Assembly (NCBI RefSeq): GCF_947172395.1
Contig: NC_069100.1
Location: forward strand, 12,428,109 to 12,492,108
Direction: 5' to 3'
Length of the DNA stretch: 64,000 nt
Source: Bicyclus anynana
Lineage: Eukaryota; Arthropoda; Insecta; Lepidoptera; Nymphalidae
Both the position numbers and the translations under genes were made by a program. This document shows positions 1-11,337 of the stretch, in pieces. How positions within the stretch are numbered: the stretch's first letter is position 1; every line of letters begins with the position of its first letter. The notes beneath the pieces were generated by a model. That model worked only from the letters and a program-made list of their open reading frames with translations, was not told the origin of the DNA and did not search any database.

Positions 1-40
1 TATCTAATTTCACGGGCAAAAACTGGCTACTGAAGACAAA

Positions 41-160
41 AGATTGATCAACATTTTGAACAGTCTTTTGCAGCATCTTTAGGGGATTTTCACTGCAATA
101 GACCGATCAACTTTTTCATTGGTCTTTTGCAGCACCTGGAGGAGACCTTCACTGCAAAGG
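41..160 (+). repeat. two-copy tandem repeat, unit about 60 bp
   Basis: Two adjacent diverged units read 'gatcaac..tt..cttttgcagca..tt.ggggattttcactgcaa' and then a close copy with 'gaccgatcaac' and 'ggagaccttcactgcaaa'. No coding signal. The family is not recognised. Confidence 0.6.
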
Positions 161-344
161 GTTCTTTTTAAATAAAAGAAATAAGAACATTTAAAATTAT
201 AATAAAATTATTAAAAAAAATTAAAACACTTACTATCTAATCAATTGTTAACTACTGTAATTCATACTGTAGTTTTTTAAGTATTTTGTAAATTATATGC
301 ATTTTAAGAAATTAAATATCACTGCTATTTTTTACTGACAAATA

Positions 345-500
345 ATAGGAAAGCTAAGCTAACTAATCCTAATAACTACAAATCATGCCCAATTTAAATT
401 AAAAAAGTCAAGAATAAGCCTCAAAGGGCCCAGCCAGTTGCCTTGACTGGTGACAGAAGGGCTGACTCATTTTTCGCATAAATGATAACTTTAAAAATTA
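345..500. mobile_element. scrambled 3' fragments of the YLDD-type non-LTR retrotransposon
   Basis: Positions 345-395 hold the reverse complement of the family's 3' UTR. Positions 425-480 read forward as part of its C-terminus (VALTGDRRADSFFA, then a stop). Better copies of the same protein end lie at 8.6 kb and 33.7 kb. The two pieces point in opposite directions, so this is a rearranged remnant. It lies just upstream of the LHFPL exon acceptor at 512. Confidence 0.6.
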
Positions 501-512
501 AATTGATTCCAG

Positions 513-1080
513 GATTTTTTGGAGTGCTAGGACTGTTGTTATACCCCTGGGGTTGGGGATCGGCCAGAGTCAAGAGGTTGTGTGGTGAATATTCAGAGCC
601 TTATATACCTGGAGAGTGTTCTATTGGTAAGATTCTTGTTTTTTTTTTTTCAACTTTACTTTTTACTTTGCTTTCTTCTTTAGCCCTTGACTAAACCCGA
701 TGGTAAGTGATGATGCAATCTAAGATGGAAGCGGTCTAACTTGTTAGGAGGAGGATGAAAATCCACACCCCTTTCGGTTTCCACACGACATCGTACCGGT
801 ACGCTATATCGCCTCACGGTAAGTCTTTGTTGGTAGGATAGTAACTAGCCACAGCTAAAGCCTCCCAGCAGCCGTATTATGCAATAGTTTCCTAATCTAT
901 TACTATAAGTATTTTTTATATTATTATTATTTTACAGGATGGGCCATGTTTGTGACAGCGACTGGTATAGCACAGATATTCCTCGCCAGTGCACTGTCAA
1001 AGACAGCTGACAAAGCAGCCAACTCGGACAAAGTGCAGTTCCAAATGGATGAAGGCAACCAATTGATATGTATCGCTTGA
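513..1080 (+). CDS. LHFPL-family tetraspan membrane protein, last two coding exons (partial gene)
   Basis: Two exons are visible. Exon 513-626 follows an acceptor (ttgattccag) and ends at a GTAAGA donor. Exon 938-1080 follows a T-rich acceptor (ttttacag) and ends at TGA 1078-1080. Both introns are phase 1, and joining G with GA gives a Gly codon, so the frame stays open. The encoded end includes YPWGW, then RVKRLCGEY, then GECSIGW, and a final hydrophobic helix (MFVTATGIAQIFLASAL) with a cytoplasmic tail of about 28 residues. The YP-GW/C-GE/G-C-IGWA pattern is the second extracellular loop and fourth membrane helix of LHFPL (lipoma HMGIC fusion partner-like) four-helix proteins. The first helices must lie in exons left of the window. 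Which LHFPL member this is cannot be decided. Known relatives act with membrane complexes such as the hair-cell transduction channel and GABA-A receptors; no function is shown here. Confidence 0.8.
638..873 (-). mobile_element. SINE family B copy inside the LHFPL intron
   Basis: The poly-T start and the cluster 'gatggtaagtgatgatgcaa', 'aagatggaagcgg', 'cacgacatcgtaccgg' and 'agcctcccagcagcc' match the body and tail of family B (full copy at 11338-11654). The tRNA-like head is missing. It fills most of the 311-bp intron between the two LHFPL exons. Confidence 0.85.
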
Positions 1081-3600
1081 TAACGCCATCTGTGGGCCGA
1101 GTAATTGAATCTCTGCGTGCCATTTGTAAAGGTATTGGCACAGTATCAATTTGAACTCCATCCACTTTTTTTAAATGGTCTGAAATAGTTCATTATCGTT
1201 CAACGAGACTAAAAAAAAAATTCATATGTTTTTGAGACGTGATTACTTGAAAATTTTAGTTTTTAAATATGTTTTTGACAATACGAGCCAAAACGCCTGT
1301 CGGCCTTTAATAGTCTATATTTCAACTGTTTCATGACGTCACTAATAAATCCCATACAAATGGAGATTTGACAAAAATATTAGTTAACAATTAGTTCGAC
1401 GTTTAGTACAAGTGTGTTTAGTTCAAGTATGTTAGTGACGTCACAAAATGGACGACAGCGTTTTTGACGTTTGGAAAATTCGATTAAATACGCGATATTT
1501 AAATTAAGTTATAAAGGAAACTTAACTTTTATTAATAGATATCGATATATTTCGGACCCTTATTCCATGTACTACACGAAATTAATATTGTTTATATTAA
1601 ATTTGTGTCAACTAACCTATTTGTATGAAATTCCATACTGCAACACAATAAAATCAGCTGTGGTTTGTGTTGCATTATGGTTAGGCTTAAATTCATTAAT
1701 TTTTATTAGGTTTCATTTATACCGTCAACCTCGAACATTTTAATAGATATGTCAATAGCGCGACGAAACTGAGACTGACGAAAGTGGCTAATTGTCTTAA
1801 TTTCATATAGTGTCATTGTGAATTACGAAACTTGTTTAAACAAATACTACCTAAATATTATCTATAATGTCGAGTTGTGTATTCAAGAAGTGTAAAAATC
1901 ATATAAACATCAATATAAATGTGCGCTAAGTCAGATTTTTTATAGGCACGTAACATATCTAATTGTAGAAAATATCAAATATCAAATCCTTTATTTGCTG
2001 ATGCAGTTTACAAGGTCTTAACAAATAAATATAAATCCTTGGTCAACCTACGATCGGCAAGCCGTAAACGCCAATTCTCTTAGCCGTAGCCAAGTTAACG
2101 TCTAGCAAACGGCGAGGCAATACGGCGTCGATCCCTTTCCGAGTTGATATGTGTGCTAACCTTTAAACTAGGCTTCCTTAAGGCTGCTACTAAGGCCTAT
2201 ATGACGATTTGAATGTATGACTGCATATTTGCTGTTTTGCTTTAATATCTTGTAAGTTATTTATTCAAAAAGTAAATAGTTAACTTTGTTGCAAAGAAGA
2301 TGGTCCAAAATTGTGTACTTTAATTCTTTTGAAATAATATTCATTCTCTCCCAAGAACTGCAACAATATTAAGGGTAATAATGGCGGATTAATGACCTTT
2401 TCAACGCAGTAGTCGATTTGATGTTTGCTGTCAATTGTCATGTCATAGTTGTTTAAGGGCGCCATCTTGATATAACTCAAAAACTTGGGTTTTAATTTTA
2501 TTTATTTATTTTTTATTTAGTTAGATTTTGATAAAATCCTTGTATTTTTAAAATTGTAATCATCACATCAAACATATAGGCTGTTTTGGTGCGAAACTTG
2601 GCAAAAACAGCATATTTTTTGTTGCAATTAAAAAAAAGTACCTACAATTTGCTCGATCGGCGACTCTGAGCCTTCTCATGAGAACATTTTAACTATTATA
2701 TAATGACTCTTAAATATATAAAATTAAAATATTGTACCTATGTTTCCACGCTTCGCTCTACTGAACAAAAACCTTTATTCAAATAGAATAAAAATAGAAC
2801 TATATAAAAACATCTTTCTCTTACGATAAATCTTTTTTTCGAATATAAGTAGACTGATTTTTTTTTGTGTGCCGCATATTCTTATGATTATTTTATATTT
2901 TTTAAACGATTTCTAAAATTTTTTTTTGATCTTAAAAGTTATTATCTAATACTATTGTAATGATATTATTTTATATGTAGGATAATGATCTTTCATAGTA
3001 ATCTGTTACCGATATCATTTATGTTTATGAAAAGTCGTAAAACAGAATCTAGCATTGAATTTATCATTGCGTTTTATATTTTCTATTGGCGAAATTGTCT
3101 AATAGACTATAAGTTTTAGACTTAAACTGACAAATATTCTCAAACTAACCATAGACTGAAACTTAACTTCCATTTTATACATATACACCTATATTGTCTA
3201 TAATATCTTAGTCATAGGTATAATGATAATTCCATAATACTCACATAAATAGAAATATTGAAATAATAATTAATGTGACCAATGTTTATAATATTTTTTA
3301 TTGGTGCTTTATATAATAAAATTGGCCAGTGCAGTGCTATATTTTTTGGCTTTAGATGTATCAGTATTATTATTTTTTTTATTTGAAATTCTTAAATTTA
3401 TATACCCATCAGAACTGAGGGTATATCTTAAGGTTTTTATACTTATCGGCTATGTAATTTAAATGTTAAAAATGTTCCATTTAGGTACTATGCTTTGTCG
3501 GTTTATGTCAATAAGGTATATAATAAAATAAAAGTAACCAAGTATCTCTGTAATACAAGAGTATGATCCCATAGTATAACTATATTTTTCTTTTTATCTA
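1081..3600. other. AT-rich stretch without a recognised gene
   Basis: No ORF here has family features. 1541-1590 (ending 'cccttattccatgta') recurs at 55680-55728. 1660-1695 (gtgttgcattatggttaggc) recurs at 7630-7660. Both are parts of unclassified dispersed repeats. 1970-2180 is slightly GC-richer and may be an old repeat. Confidence 0.5.
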
Positions 3601-3629
3601 TATAAATAAAGTCTGTATATAGCTTGCGG

Positions 3630-3805
3630 GCGACGGGGGGAACTGACTGCGTGTGTGCCAAGTCGAGCGCGTGGGGGGGGGGGGGGGGGGTGGGGGCAGT
3701 GTGAAGGATTGCGCAGGTATGAAATCATGCGAGCGGGGTATCGCTTCCCCCCTCCCGACCCGCGCGGACCGTCAGGACTGTTACGAACGAATTCGCCAAG
3801 CTATA
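3630..3805 (+). repeat. GC-rich dispersed repeat with an 18-G run
   Basis: An uninterrupted G run occupies about 3673-3690. Sequence 3697-3805 (gaaggattgcgcaggtatga ... gttacgaacgaatt) recurs in the same orientation at 49886-49995 with moderate divergence, so this is a repeat family. The two overlapping ORFs through the G run are composition artefacts. Confidence 0.65.
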
Positions 3806-4404
3806 GCTCTAGGGTTACGGGGTTGGACTCAAATCTGACAGGTCCAGGGATCTATTCCGTCTTGGACTACTTTCCATTCTTGGTATTTTAACTTTGGTTT
3901 TCTATCTCCGTTTAGTTAAAAAAATAAAAAATATTTCCTAAAGTTATTAAAAGGCGTTTGTTTTGGTATATATAGGAATAGACCGACAATGTATACCTAC
4001 TTTTGAATTGAAATTATAATTTTGAATTGAATTAAAATTAATTTAATTTATTTTAATATACGAATAGATGTATCTACATTTGCTTTTAAATATATTCTAG
4101 TGATTAATATATTTTTACTTGATGTATAACTTTTATAAACTAACCCTATATGTATAATTTAAAATAGAATAGGTATTCTTAATCTTAAGACTTTACAACT
4201 TCAAAAACCTCTATTTTAAAGACATTCAATGTTTTTATAACATACCTTCTATATGTATAAAGTAGGTATAATTATGTATCTTTGTTAGGTAAAACAATAT
4301 GTACAAACTTGTGTTTTCCCCAAACAATGATATCGGATTGTATTTAAACAAACTACAACACATTGTGCCTTGCTTCAATTTAATAGTTTCATTATAATGT
4401 GACC

Positions 4405-4625
4405 CGGGTTTCTGCATTTGCGGTCGTGGCTTCGATTCCCACAACTGGGAAAACACACACTTGTGTAATTCTGTATGCGTTACTTGGGATAGGCAGAGAG
4501 TGACTTGAGTGGTAAAGGGGAGTGTTAGTTAACTATCAAAGACTTAACCCTACGCACAAAGTTCACGCACGTGAGTCCACTCAAGGTCATTCTCTGCTAG
4601 TCGATCTAGTTCTCTTTACGAGATA
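4405..4625 (+). mobile_element. SINE family D copy (tRNA-like head)
   Basis: A tRNA-like B-box region (gtggcttcgattcccaca) is followed by a body with 'gataggcagagagtgacttg' and 'gtgagtccactcaaggtcat'. That body recurs inverted at 29095-29222. A second head copy is at 24826. Confidence 0.6.
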
Positions 4626-5044
4626 AGTCCTTGACACATGCTAGCTTGATGATTTTTTATATGATCTCGTAACGCCATCTGTTAGTTTTGAGGCAACACT
4701 AATATATCATCACCATCACAACTTTACTCATAGGTGATAGATATTATTAATAATAATACATGTTGCATTTATTTTTTATATAAAAATTATGAACGATGCC
4801 TATACATATAATATCTTGTATCTCTATATTGTTAAGGGAACTTAAATTAAGAAAATATACAACTTTTTTTGAAATAATACCTATTTAAGATCTTAATTAT
4901 AGAATGTAAGTATTTTATACTTGAACTATTTTTGTCTGTATTTTTACACATTTTAATTATATTATATTAATACTATGCAATATAATTATATTATACAAGA
5001 ATATTTTGTTGTTTTATTAAAAAAAATATATAACTTAAAGTAAG

Positions 5045-5130
5045 TCGTTGATCCAATGTTGAACCTATACATCGGATCACGAGCTCCTGGGTTCGATTCC
5101 TGGGTCAAGCTATGAGATACTTTCTTTTTT
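5045..5130 (+). mobile_element. tRNA-like SINE head fragment
   Basis: 'gagctcctgggttcgattcc' is a B-box and T-arm, but no complete cloverleaf can be drawn and poly-T follows. I read it as a SINE head, not a tRNA gene. Confidence 0.4.
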
Positions 5131-5135
5131 TTAAC

Positions 5136-5491
5136 CCCCACACTAAAAGAGGGGTGTTTATAAGTTTGACGTGTCTGTCTGCGGCACCATAGCTCCTGAA
5201 CGGATGAAGCAATTTCAAATTAGTTTGTTTTGTATGAAAGGTGATTTATATGCGAGTGTTCATAAACACATTTGACGAAAATCGGTTGAGCCGTTTAATA
5301 ATTCTGGTGGGTGAAAGTGGGAAATAATAACTGAATGTCTGCAAATATACTCGAGTGGAGTCTCAAATGAAAGCGCACTAAAAGAGAGTATTATGACTTG
5401 ATCGAGTGTGTAATTAATAATTTCATGACATAAAATTAAAGATTTTTGAAAAACCCCCGAAGGTTTTTCAAAATCTTCAATTTTATGTCAT
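5136..5491 (+). repeat. dispersed repeat (possible DNA transposon), copy 1
   Basis: Starts near 'aaaagaggggtgtttataag', passes 'atcggttgagccgttta' and ends in a hairpin at 5425-5491. A diverged inverted copy lies at 13765-14100. No protein is encoded. The terminal foldback suggests a non-autonomous DNA element. Confidence 0.65.
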
Positions 5492-5570
5492 TATCTATGA
5501 AAGGTGGGACCAATTTCGAGAAACTTTCTCATTTTCAACAAACATTCGGGAAACTTCGCGACATCTTTTC

Positions 5571-6350
5571 GTCCGAAATTCCTCAGTAATGACCATATGT
5601 CATCACTGGCAACACGCACTGTTCGAAGACTTTTGTCTTTAGGCACTGAGGAATTTTGGAATTTCGTCCAAGTTGCAGCCGAGTTGGATTCGGCGGTTCA
5701 CCTCTTTCTCGAAATTGGACCTACCTAACTGGATCATAATTGACCTAGGTATATGTATTCGTCTTACAATTTCGAGTGCAGCGTTCTCAACTATAACTGG
5801 GTGGAGAGATACATGAGCATTACACATTAATTTTTGTTTTGGCCACGTTCATTTTCAGGCCCACCTGTTGAGAAACTCTGCTGAGATCATTGAGCATGGT
5901 ACTAAGGTCATCCAGAGTCTCTGCCATGATGACTACATCATCCGCGAACCGCAGTTGAGTGATGCACTCGCAATTGATGTTGATGCCAAGTCCGCCCCAG
6001 TCCAGAAGCTTAAAGACATCTTCCAATGCGGCGGTACATAACTTCGGAGAGATCACATCTCCCTGACGCACTCCTCGCTGCAACTGGATTGGCCTCGTAG
6101 TCTGATCCTGAGTACGGACTGACATAGTGGCGTTTTCGTACAAGCACTTCAACGCCTGTCATCCATTCGGCATCTCTGTAATGACCTTAGCACAGCCCAG
6201 GTTTCCACCGAATCGAAGGCTTTCTCATAGTCCACAAACGCTAAGCATAGTGGCTGGTTATACTCGTGAGTCTTCTGTATAACCTGCCGCAGCGTATGTA
6301 TGTGGTCTATGGTACTAAAGCCTATTCGGAAAACGGCTTGTTCGGGAGTA
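5571..6350 (-). pseudogene. RTE-type reverse transcriptase, truncated and frameshifted
   Basis: Reading the minus strand from about 6345, the frame shows RT motif A (LAFVDYEKAFDSV). After a frameshift near 6152 comes GVRQGDVISPK and the active-site region LRFADDVVIM, then 'GLKMNVAKTKI'. After another shift near 5825 comes QLGRSNFEKEVNRRIQLG, and at 5600-5640 KVFEQCVLPVMTYG. This order is that of endonuclease/RT proteins of RTE-like non-LTR retrotransposons. The endonuclease end is gone and at least two frameshifts break it. Shorter pieces of the same family lie at 10.1, 10.4, 14.7, 24.1, 44.8, 48.2, 55.9 and 63.3 kb. Confidence 0.85.
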
Positions 6351-6575
6351 GGTAGTTAGTTACAACGATATAATTTATTGTTTTTATTCTTTACATGCAT
6401 ACAAAATCACCGCAAAAAGAGAGCCGAATTTAGTTACTCCACTGCACAACTTTACCTCCCAAAAATCATTCGTACTCGACCTAAAATAGGCCTAAGTAGG
6501 TAGTCCGCAGTAGGAGGCCTTAGGCGCTTTTGGTCGCCTCAGTTTTGACGCGCGAATGACTTATCTCTATTACAA

Positions 6576-6762
6576 GGTGACGCCGCGCGGTTTCACGCGT
6601 GGTTCCCGTTTCCGTAGGAATACGTGGATAATGTATGGCCTATAGTCTTCCTCGATAATAGGGCTATCTAACACTGAAATAATTTTTTGAATCGGACCAG
6701 TAGTTCCTGAGATTAGCGCTTTCAAACAAACAAACAAACAAACTTTTTATTATTAGTATAGA
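6576..6762 (-). mobile_element. short non-autonomous Helitron, family 1
   Basis: The minus strand begins TCTATACTAATAAT next to an A and ends in the GC-rich 'accgcgcggcgtca' hairpin segment; the terminal CTAG is decayed. The intact family copy is at 35048-35243. Confidence 0.75.
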
Positions 6763-6769
6763 TAAAATC

Positions 6770-7260
6770 TTTGTTACTATACGTGCCTATACGTACCTAT
6801 GTCGCTGGTTAGTTACCTACTTAGTAGGTATAAAAAAGAAATCATACGTTGTCACACCATAATTTAAATAAAGAAACATGTCCGCCATTTCTAAAATCTC
6901 AATATGGCGGCCAATTCATTATCTATGCAGCCCCATAGCAATTATACTACCGTATCGACGGCTAAGTAGTTCTGTTTTACGCCAATTACAGGACAAAATA
7001 AGTAATAACTACTTGTTAGGTAATTTTACGTTGTATTTCTAGTTATGTTATGACTTTATAGTCTAAGAGTTAGTGGATAATATTGTCTAAGTAGGTATGT
7101 AAAACTTAAATAAAGACGTCTCTGAAATTTCAACATGCCGAACTGTAGTATCCTCGGCAAGATGTGTTATTTAATTTGCGGCGCAGCCATACGACTCGTG
7201 TTTAATATTTTTTTTAATAACACCATAACCACTTAATTACCTTGTAACTATGACCGTGAT
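6770..7260. other. AT-rich intergenic stretch
   Basis: I see no gene or classified repeat here. Confidence 0.4.
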
Positions 7261-7515
7261 GCTGGTTCGAATCCGGTCCGGGGCATGCACCTCCAACTTT
7301 TTAGTGTGTGCATTTTATGAAATTATGTATCACGTATCTCAAACGGTGAAGGAAAAATATCGTGAGGAAACCTGCATATCAGAGAATTTTCTTAATTCTC
7401 TGCGTGTATGAAGTCTGCCAATTTGCATCTGGCCAGCATGGTGGACTATTGGTCTAACCCCTCTCATTCTGAGGGGAGACTCGAGCTCAGCAGTGAGCGA
7501 ATATGGGTTGATAAC
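7261..7515 (+). mobile_element. SINE family A copy, head partly lost
   Basis: Family A is the commonest element in this window. Its plus strand reads: A box (tagcccagtggatatgacc), B box (ggttcgaatcc), 'ggggcatgcacctccaactt', 'catcgtgaggaaacctgcat', 'ccgcattgggccagcgtggt', 'gagactcgagctcagcagtg', then a (GAT/ATG)n tail. This makes it a tRNA-derived SINE of about 320 bp. This copy starts at the B box; the rest of the body is present. Confidence 0.85.
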
Positions 7516-8325
7516 TACGAGTATGAACCGCAATAATAATGTGATAAATTATACAGTAAAGTCAAGCGTTAGCAAAAATTTTACATTTTAAAAAAGCTCT
7601 TTTATCCTATGCGCTATGTATTTATTAATTAGGTTTGTGTTGCGTCATGGTTAGGCTTAATTTAAGTATGTATTTTGTAGAATAATAAATAAACAATAAT
7701 AAATAAATAGGTACTTAGTTAGGTACCTACTTTTAGCGTAGATCGATCGATCGTAGGTACAATTCCAGACACTAACCAAGATAAGAGATACTATAATCTC
7801 AGCAGTAGGTACCTAATACTATAATATGATTATATGATTATAATGATTATCTAACCAGTGTTAAAAAGTTCACTTCTTTTGTCGCATTAGCTCTTAGACT
7901 ATATTATTAGTTAATATCACGTTGTCTACCTCTTTATACATTATGACATTATATTATATACCTACCCATTTGAATACAAGAAAGACTTGTTATACAATTT
8001 CAATTAATTGGATAAAAACTAGAAATTGAATGTGTTTTTGAGAAATGACCCCTAATTTCTACACTAAAATATTCAATTTTCCATTATTATTTTCATTTCA
8101 ACATGATTGAAGTGAAGGCTGTAGTAGTTAGGTAAACGTAATTGGGAATTAAAAATAAAATTTAAAACTAAATCCGACGAGATACGTCTACTGAAAAATC
8201 AAGCTCTAAATTTATATGAAACAAGTAAATTCCTAAAATTGTTATGTTGTAAATAGGTACAACCCACGCTAGTTTCAGCAAAATCAGTTACAAAATATTT
8301 AGGTATCCTTTAGTCCACAGGTTCT
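7516..8325. other. AT-rich intergenic stretch
   Basis: Low-complexity AT-rich sequence with short 'aataaataaacaataataaa' tracts and a (gatc)n patch near 7742. No gene seen. Confidence 0.4.
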
Positions 8326-8339
8326 CAACGTGGGAGACA

Positions 8340-8797
8340 ATGCTCCGCCGTGGGCGAGCTTAAATAATTAAAATCCACAGTCCCTAATGTGGGACGCTAC
8401 ATGCGTTGACACATTAGCACCGTGTCATATCAGAGAGACAGAATCAGACCGGGAGCCGCAGCAGAAAAAGCTGAAACCGGGAAGTGGCTCAAGTATGCCT
8501 CTCTGACAGAGAGTTACATACTTGTATCTTTTGCCGCGGAGACCCTTAGGCCCAGGAGTCGCAGTGCCAAAAAAAAATACCGAATCATTTCACAGCGGTA
8601 GTTGCCTCGACTGGTGACAGAAGGGCTGGCTCATTTTTTGCGCAAAGGATCAGCCTGGCTGTCCAGCGCGGAAATGCAGCCAGTATTCTTGCCACTATTC
8701 CACATGGGCATGATTTGTATAGTTATTAGTATAAGTTAGCTCAAGTTCCATATTGTAGGTATTCTTTGTATTCTTTCTCAATAAAAAAAAAATTAAC
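8340..8797 (+). pseudogene. C-terminal end and 3' UTR of the YLDD-type non-LTR retrotransposon
   Basis: After one frameshift the reading frame gives WDATCVDTLAP, then GAAAEKAETGKWLKYASL and, further on, GDRRAGSFFAQRISLAVQRG, AASILATIPHGHDL and a stop near 8735. A short 3' UTR ends in an A-run after 'ctcaata' at about 8795. The WDxTxVDT block looks like the nuclease-like C-terminal domain of the family whose reverse transcriptase lies at 37.2-38.7 kb. The copy is 5'-truncated, as expected for target-primed insertion. Family assignment rests on memory of similar proteins. Confidence 0.7.
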
Positions 8798-8924
8798 TAG
8801 GTAAAGGTCTGTAGCAAAAGGTGAGTAAGTAAACCTAAGAATGTGTTTTACAAAACGTTCGATTTTGAAAACGGCCGCGGGCTAAAAATTACCGAATCAA
8901 AGGGAAAAATAGAAGTTTTTGATT

Positions 8925-9010
8925 GATGACTCGCGCGGGAATCGAACCCCCGAGGAAACGTCAGCGATAATCACCGCTCTCGAGCGCGTGATTGATTTAG
9001 CGTCTGCCCA
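8925..9010 (-). mobile_element. tRNA-like SINE head fragment
   Basis: The minus strand has 'ggttcgattcccgcgcga' preceded by a plausible A-box side. There is no full cloverleaf, so a SINE relic is likelier than a tRNA gene. Confidence 0.35.
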
Positions 9011-9107
9011 GTAAGAGAAAAAATGTAGGATATAAAGGATTTCGCTGCGATATAGAAGTACCTATCTACCTACCTAGGTACTCAGTGCATTACTCTTATA
9101 ATGTGCA

Positions 9108-9275
9108 CTAGAGGACGCCCGCGACTTCGTCCGCGTGGAATTCAGTTTTTCACAAATCCCGCGTAAATCCAGATCCCGTTAATCCAGAGTAAAATTTATT
9201 TCCATTCCAAATTTTAGCTTCGGTAGCCGCAGCGTAAAAGAGGAACAATCATACTTACACACACGAAAACTTTCG
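9108..9275 (-). mobile_element. Helitron family 2, 3' end
   Basis: On the minus strand the end reads GGACGAAGTCGCGGGCGTCC then TCTAG followed by T: a hairpin immediately before CTAG, the Helitron 3' signature. The rest runs to about 9275, where a SINE A copy interrupts it. Confidence 0.75.
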
Positions 9276-9277
9276 TC

Positions 9278-9583
9278 GTCATCAACCCATATTCGGCTCA
9301 CTGCTGAGCTCGAGTCTCCTCTCAGAATGAGAGAGGTTAGGCCAATAGTCCACCACGCTGGCCCAATGCGGATTGGCAGACTTCACACACGCAGAGAATT
9401 AAGAAATTCTCTGGTATGCAGGTTTTCTCACGATGTTTTCCTTCACCGTTTGAGACACGTGATATTTAATTTCTTAAAATGCACACAACTGAAAAGTTGG
9501 AGGTGCATGCCCCGGACCGGACTCGAACCCACACCCTCCGGAATCGGAGGCAGAGGTCATATCCACTGGGCTATCACAGCTCT
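9278..9583 (-). mobile_element. SINE family A, near full length
   Basis: All family A blocks are present in reverse, from 'atcaacccatattcggctca' to the A-box side 'gggctatcacagctct'. It sits inside or beside the Helitron at 9108. Confidence 0.9.
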
Positions 9584-9837
9584 ATTTCACAGCCTATAAA
9601 ATATTCGTGTGAAGTGTGATAGCAGATAGGAGATGCCCCGTGGAATCTCCTGCCTAGTTCTTTTCTATAGTTAACAAGATAAAATATACTTAGTCTATGG
9701 CACTCACAAAAATATACTTAGTCTATGGAACGTGGCTTTTAGCGATAAAAGAATTTTCAATAGATCCAAAGATTACCTACAACCTCATAAACTCAAAAAG
9801 TTTAGTATTAGTAGGTTTCAAATAGTATAATAGTAGT

Positions 9838-10120
9838 AGACGCCCCGCGGTTTCACCCGCGTAGTTCCCGTTCCCGTGGGAGTACGGGCATTAAATATAG
9901 TTCCTGTTACTCGGTGAAGATGTAGCTTTCTAAAGGTGAAAGAATTTTAACAGTATTTTAGATTTTGCGGTGTATAAACCGGTCATTGCAACTTACACTT
10001 CGCGGTTTTCCCGTGGGAGTACGGGCATTAAATATAGTTCCTGTTATTCGGTGAAGATGTAGCTTACTAAAGGTGAAAGAATTTTAACAGTATTTTAGAA
10101 ACCTTTGTGGTGTATAAAAC
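9838..10120 (-). mobile_element. Helitron-like fragment with an internal tandem duplication
   Basis: The block 'cccgtgggagtacgggcatt ... gaattttaacagtatttt' occurs at about 9876-9960 and again at about 10010-10097, spaced about 134 bp. The left end has the 'cgcggtttcacccgcg' palindrome typical of these Helitrons. Confidence 0.65.
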
Positions 10121-10640
10121 CGCCCATTGCAACTTCAGCTTTTCACTCGTTGAGCTATGTCTGTATCTTTGATTCATTTGCGGATCTTTTTATTTCTGAT
10201 TCGATCACGAAAAGATACAAGTACTTCCTTTGCCCTATCATACTCATAGATTGGTATAAGTTTCCTCGTTCTTGAAAATGTTTATTTGACCATATGTTAC
10301 GGTTTCGGTCATTATATTATTTAGGCATGAGCGTTGGCATGGTTATTATGCCTGAAGCATTGTAACCACATCCTTTTGTCTTTTGTCATAAGGTGAACTT
10401 ATAGCATTCTACTTACTACTTACTACACTGCGTTTTCCGGTGCTGGGTCGCCATTTCAGAACCTTGGGACCCCAACGTCCATTGGCTTTTCGAACCATGT
10501 GTTCGCCCATTGCCATTTCAGCTTTGTGACTCGATAAGCTACTCGCAGATATGTCTGTAATTTTGGTTCCTCTTAATTTCTGATGCGATTAAGTATAGAT
10601 ACTCCGAGCATGTACCGTGATAAACCAGTGGATAGGACCT
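10117..10640 (-). pseudogene. two RTE-type C-terminal fragments
   Basis: 10117-10220 and 10436-10640 carry the reverse of the RTE tail (for example 'ttgcaacttcagctttt', 'ctcgttgagctatgtctgt', 'ccaacgtccattggcttttc'). The 44.8 kb copy shows the same order with fewer changes. Heavily mutated. Confidence 0.7.
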
Positions 10641-10910
10641 CTGCCTCCGATTCCAGAGGGTGTGGGTTCGAAGCCGGGCATGCACCTTCAACTTTTCAGC
10701 TGTGTGCATTTTAAGTAATTAAATATCACGTGCCTCAAACGGTGAAGGAATATATCGTGAGGAAACCTGTATACCTGAGAAATTTCTTAATTTTCTGCGT
10801 GTGTGAAGTCTGCTAATCCGCATTATGCCAGCGTGGTGGACTATTGACCTGACCCGTCTCATTCTGAGAGGAGAATCGAGCTCAGCAGCGAGCCGAATAT
10901 GCGTTGATAA
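10616..10910 (+). mobile_element. SINE family A, near full length
   Basis: A box, B box (ggttcgaagcc, mutated) and body are present to 'gagccgaatatgcgttgata'. Confidence 0.88.
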
Positions 10911-10990
10911 CTCCGAGCATACCTCGCTCCATCTCCCGATGACTAACTCTGAGCCTCAGAGAATACAATCTATGTACATAGAAACACTAT

Positions 10991-11305
10991 GAGCTGTGAT
11001 AGCCTAGTTGATAAAACCTCTCCCTTCGATCCGGAGGATGTGGGTTCGACTCCGGACCGGGGATTTACCTCCAACTTTTCAGTTAATTATGTGCATTTTA
11101 AGAAACTAAATATCACGTGTTTCAAACGGTGAAGGAAAAACATCGTGAGGAAACCTGCATAGGTAGGTACCTGAGATTTTTCTAAATTCTATAAACGTGT
11201 GTGAAGTCTGTCAATCCGCATTGGGCCAGCGTGGTGCACTTTTGGCACATTCATCTCATTCTGAGAAGAGACTCGTGCTCAACAGTGAGCTGAGTATGGG
11301 CTATT
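10991..11305 (+). mobile_element. SINE family A, near full length
   Basis: Head 'gagctgtgatagcctagttg', B box 'ggttcgactcc' and the full body to 'agtgagctgagtatgggct'. It lies 80 bp after the previous copy in the same orientation. Confidence 0.88.
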
Positions 11306-11337
11306 AATGAAGAAATATTTAATTTTTGACGGCCTCT

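Noticed and set aside
1471..1743. 90-aa plus-strand protein
   Set aside because: AT-rich, parts recur as dispersed repeats at 7.6 and 55.7 kb.
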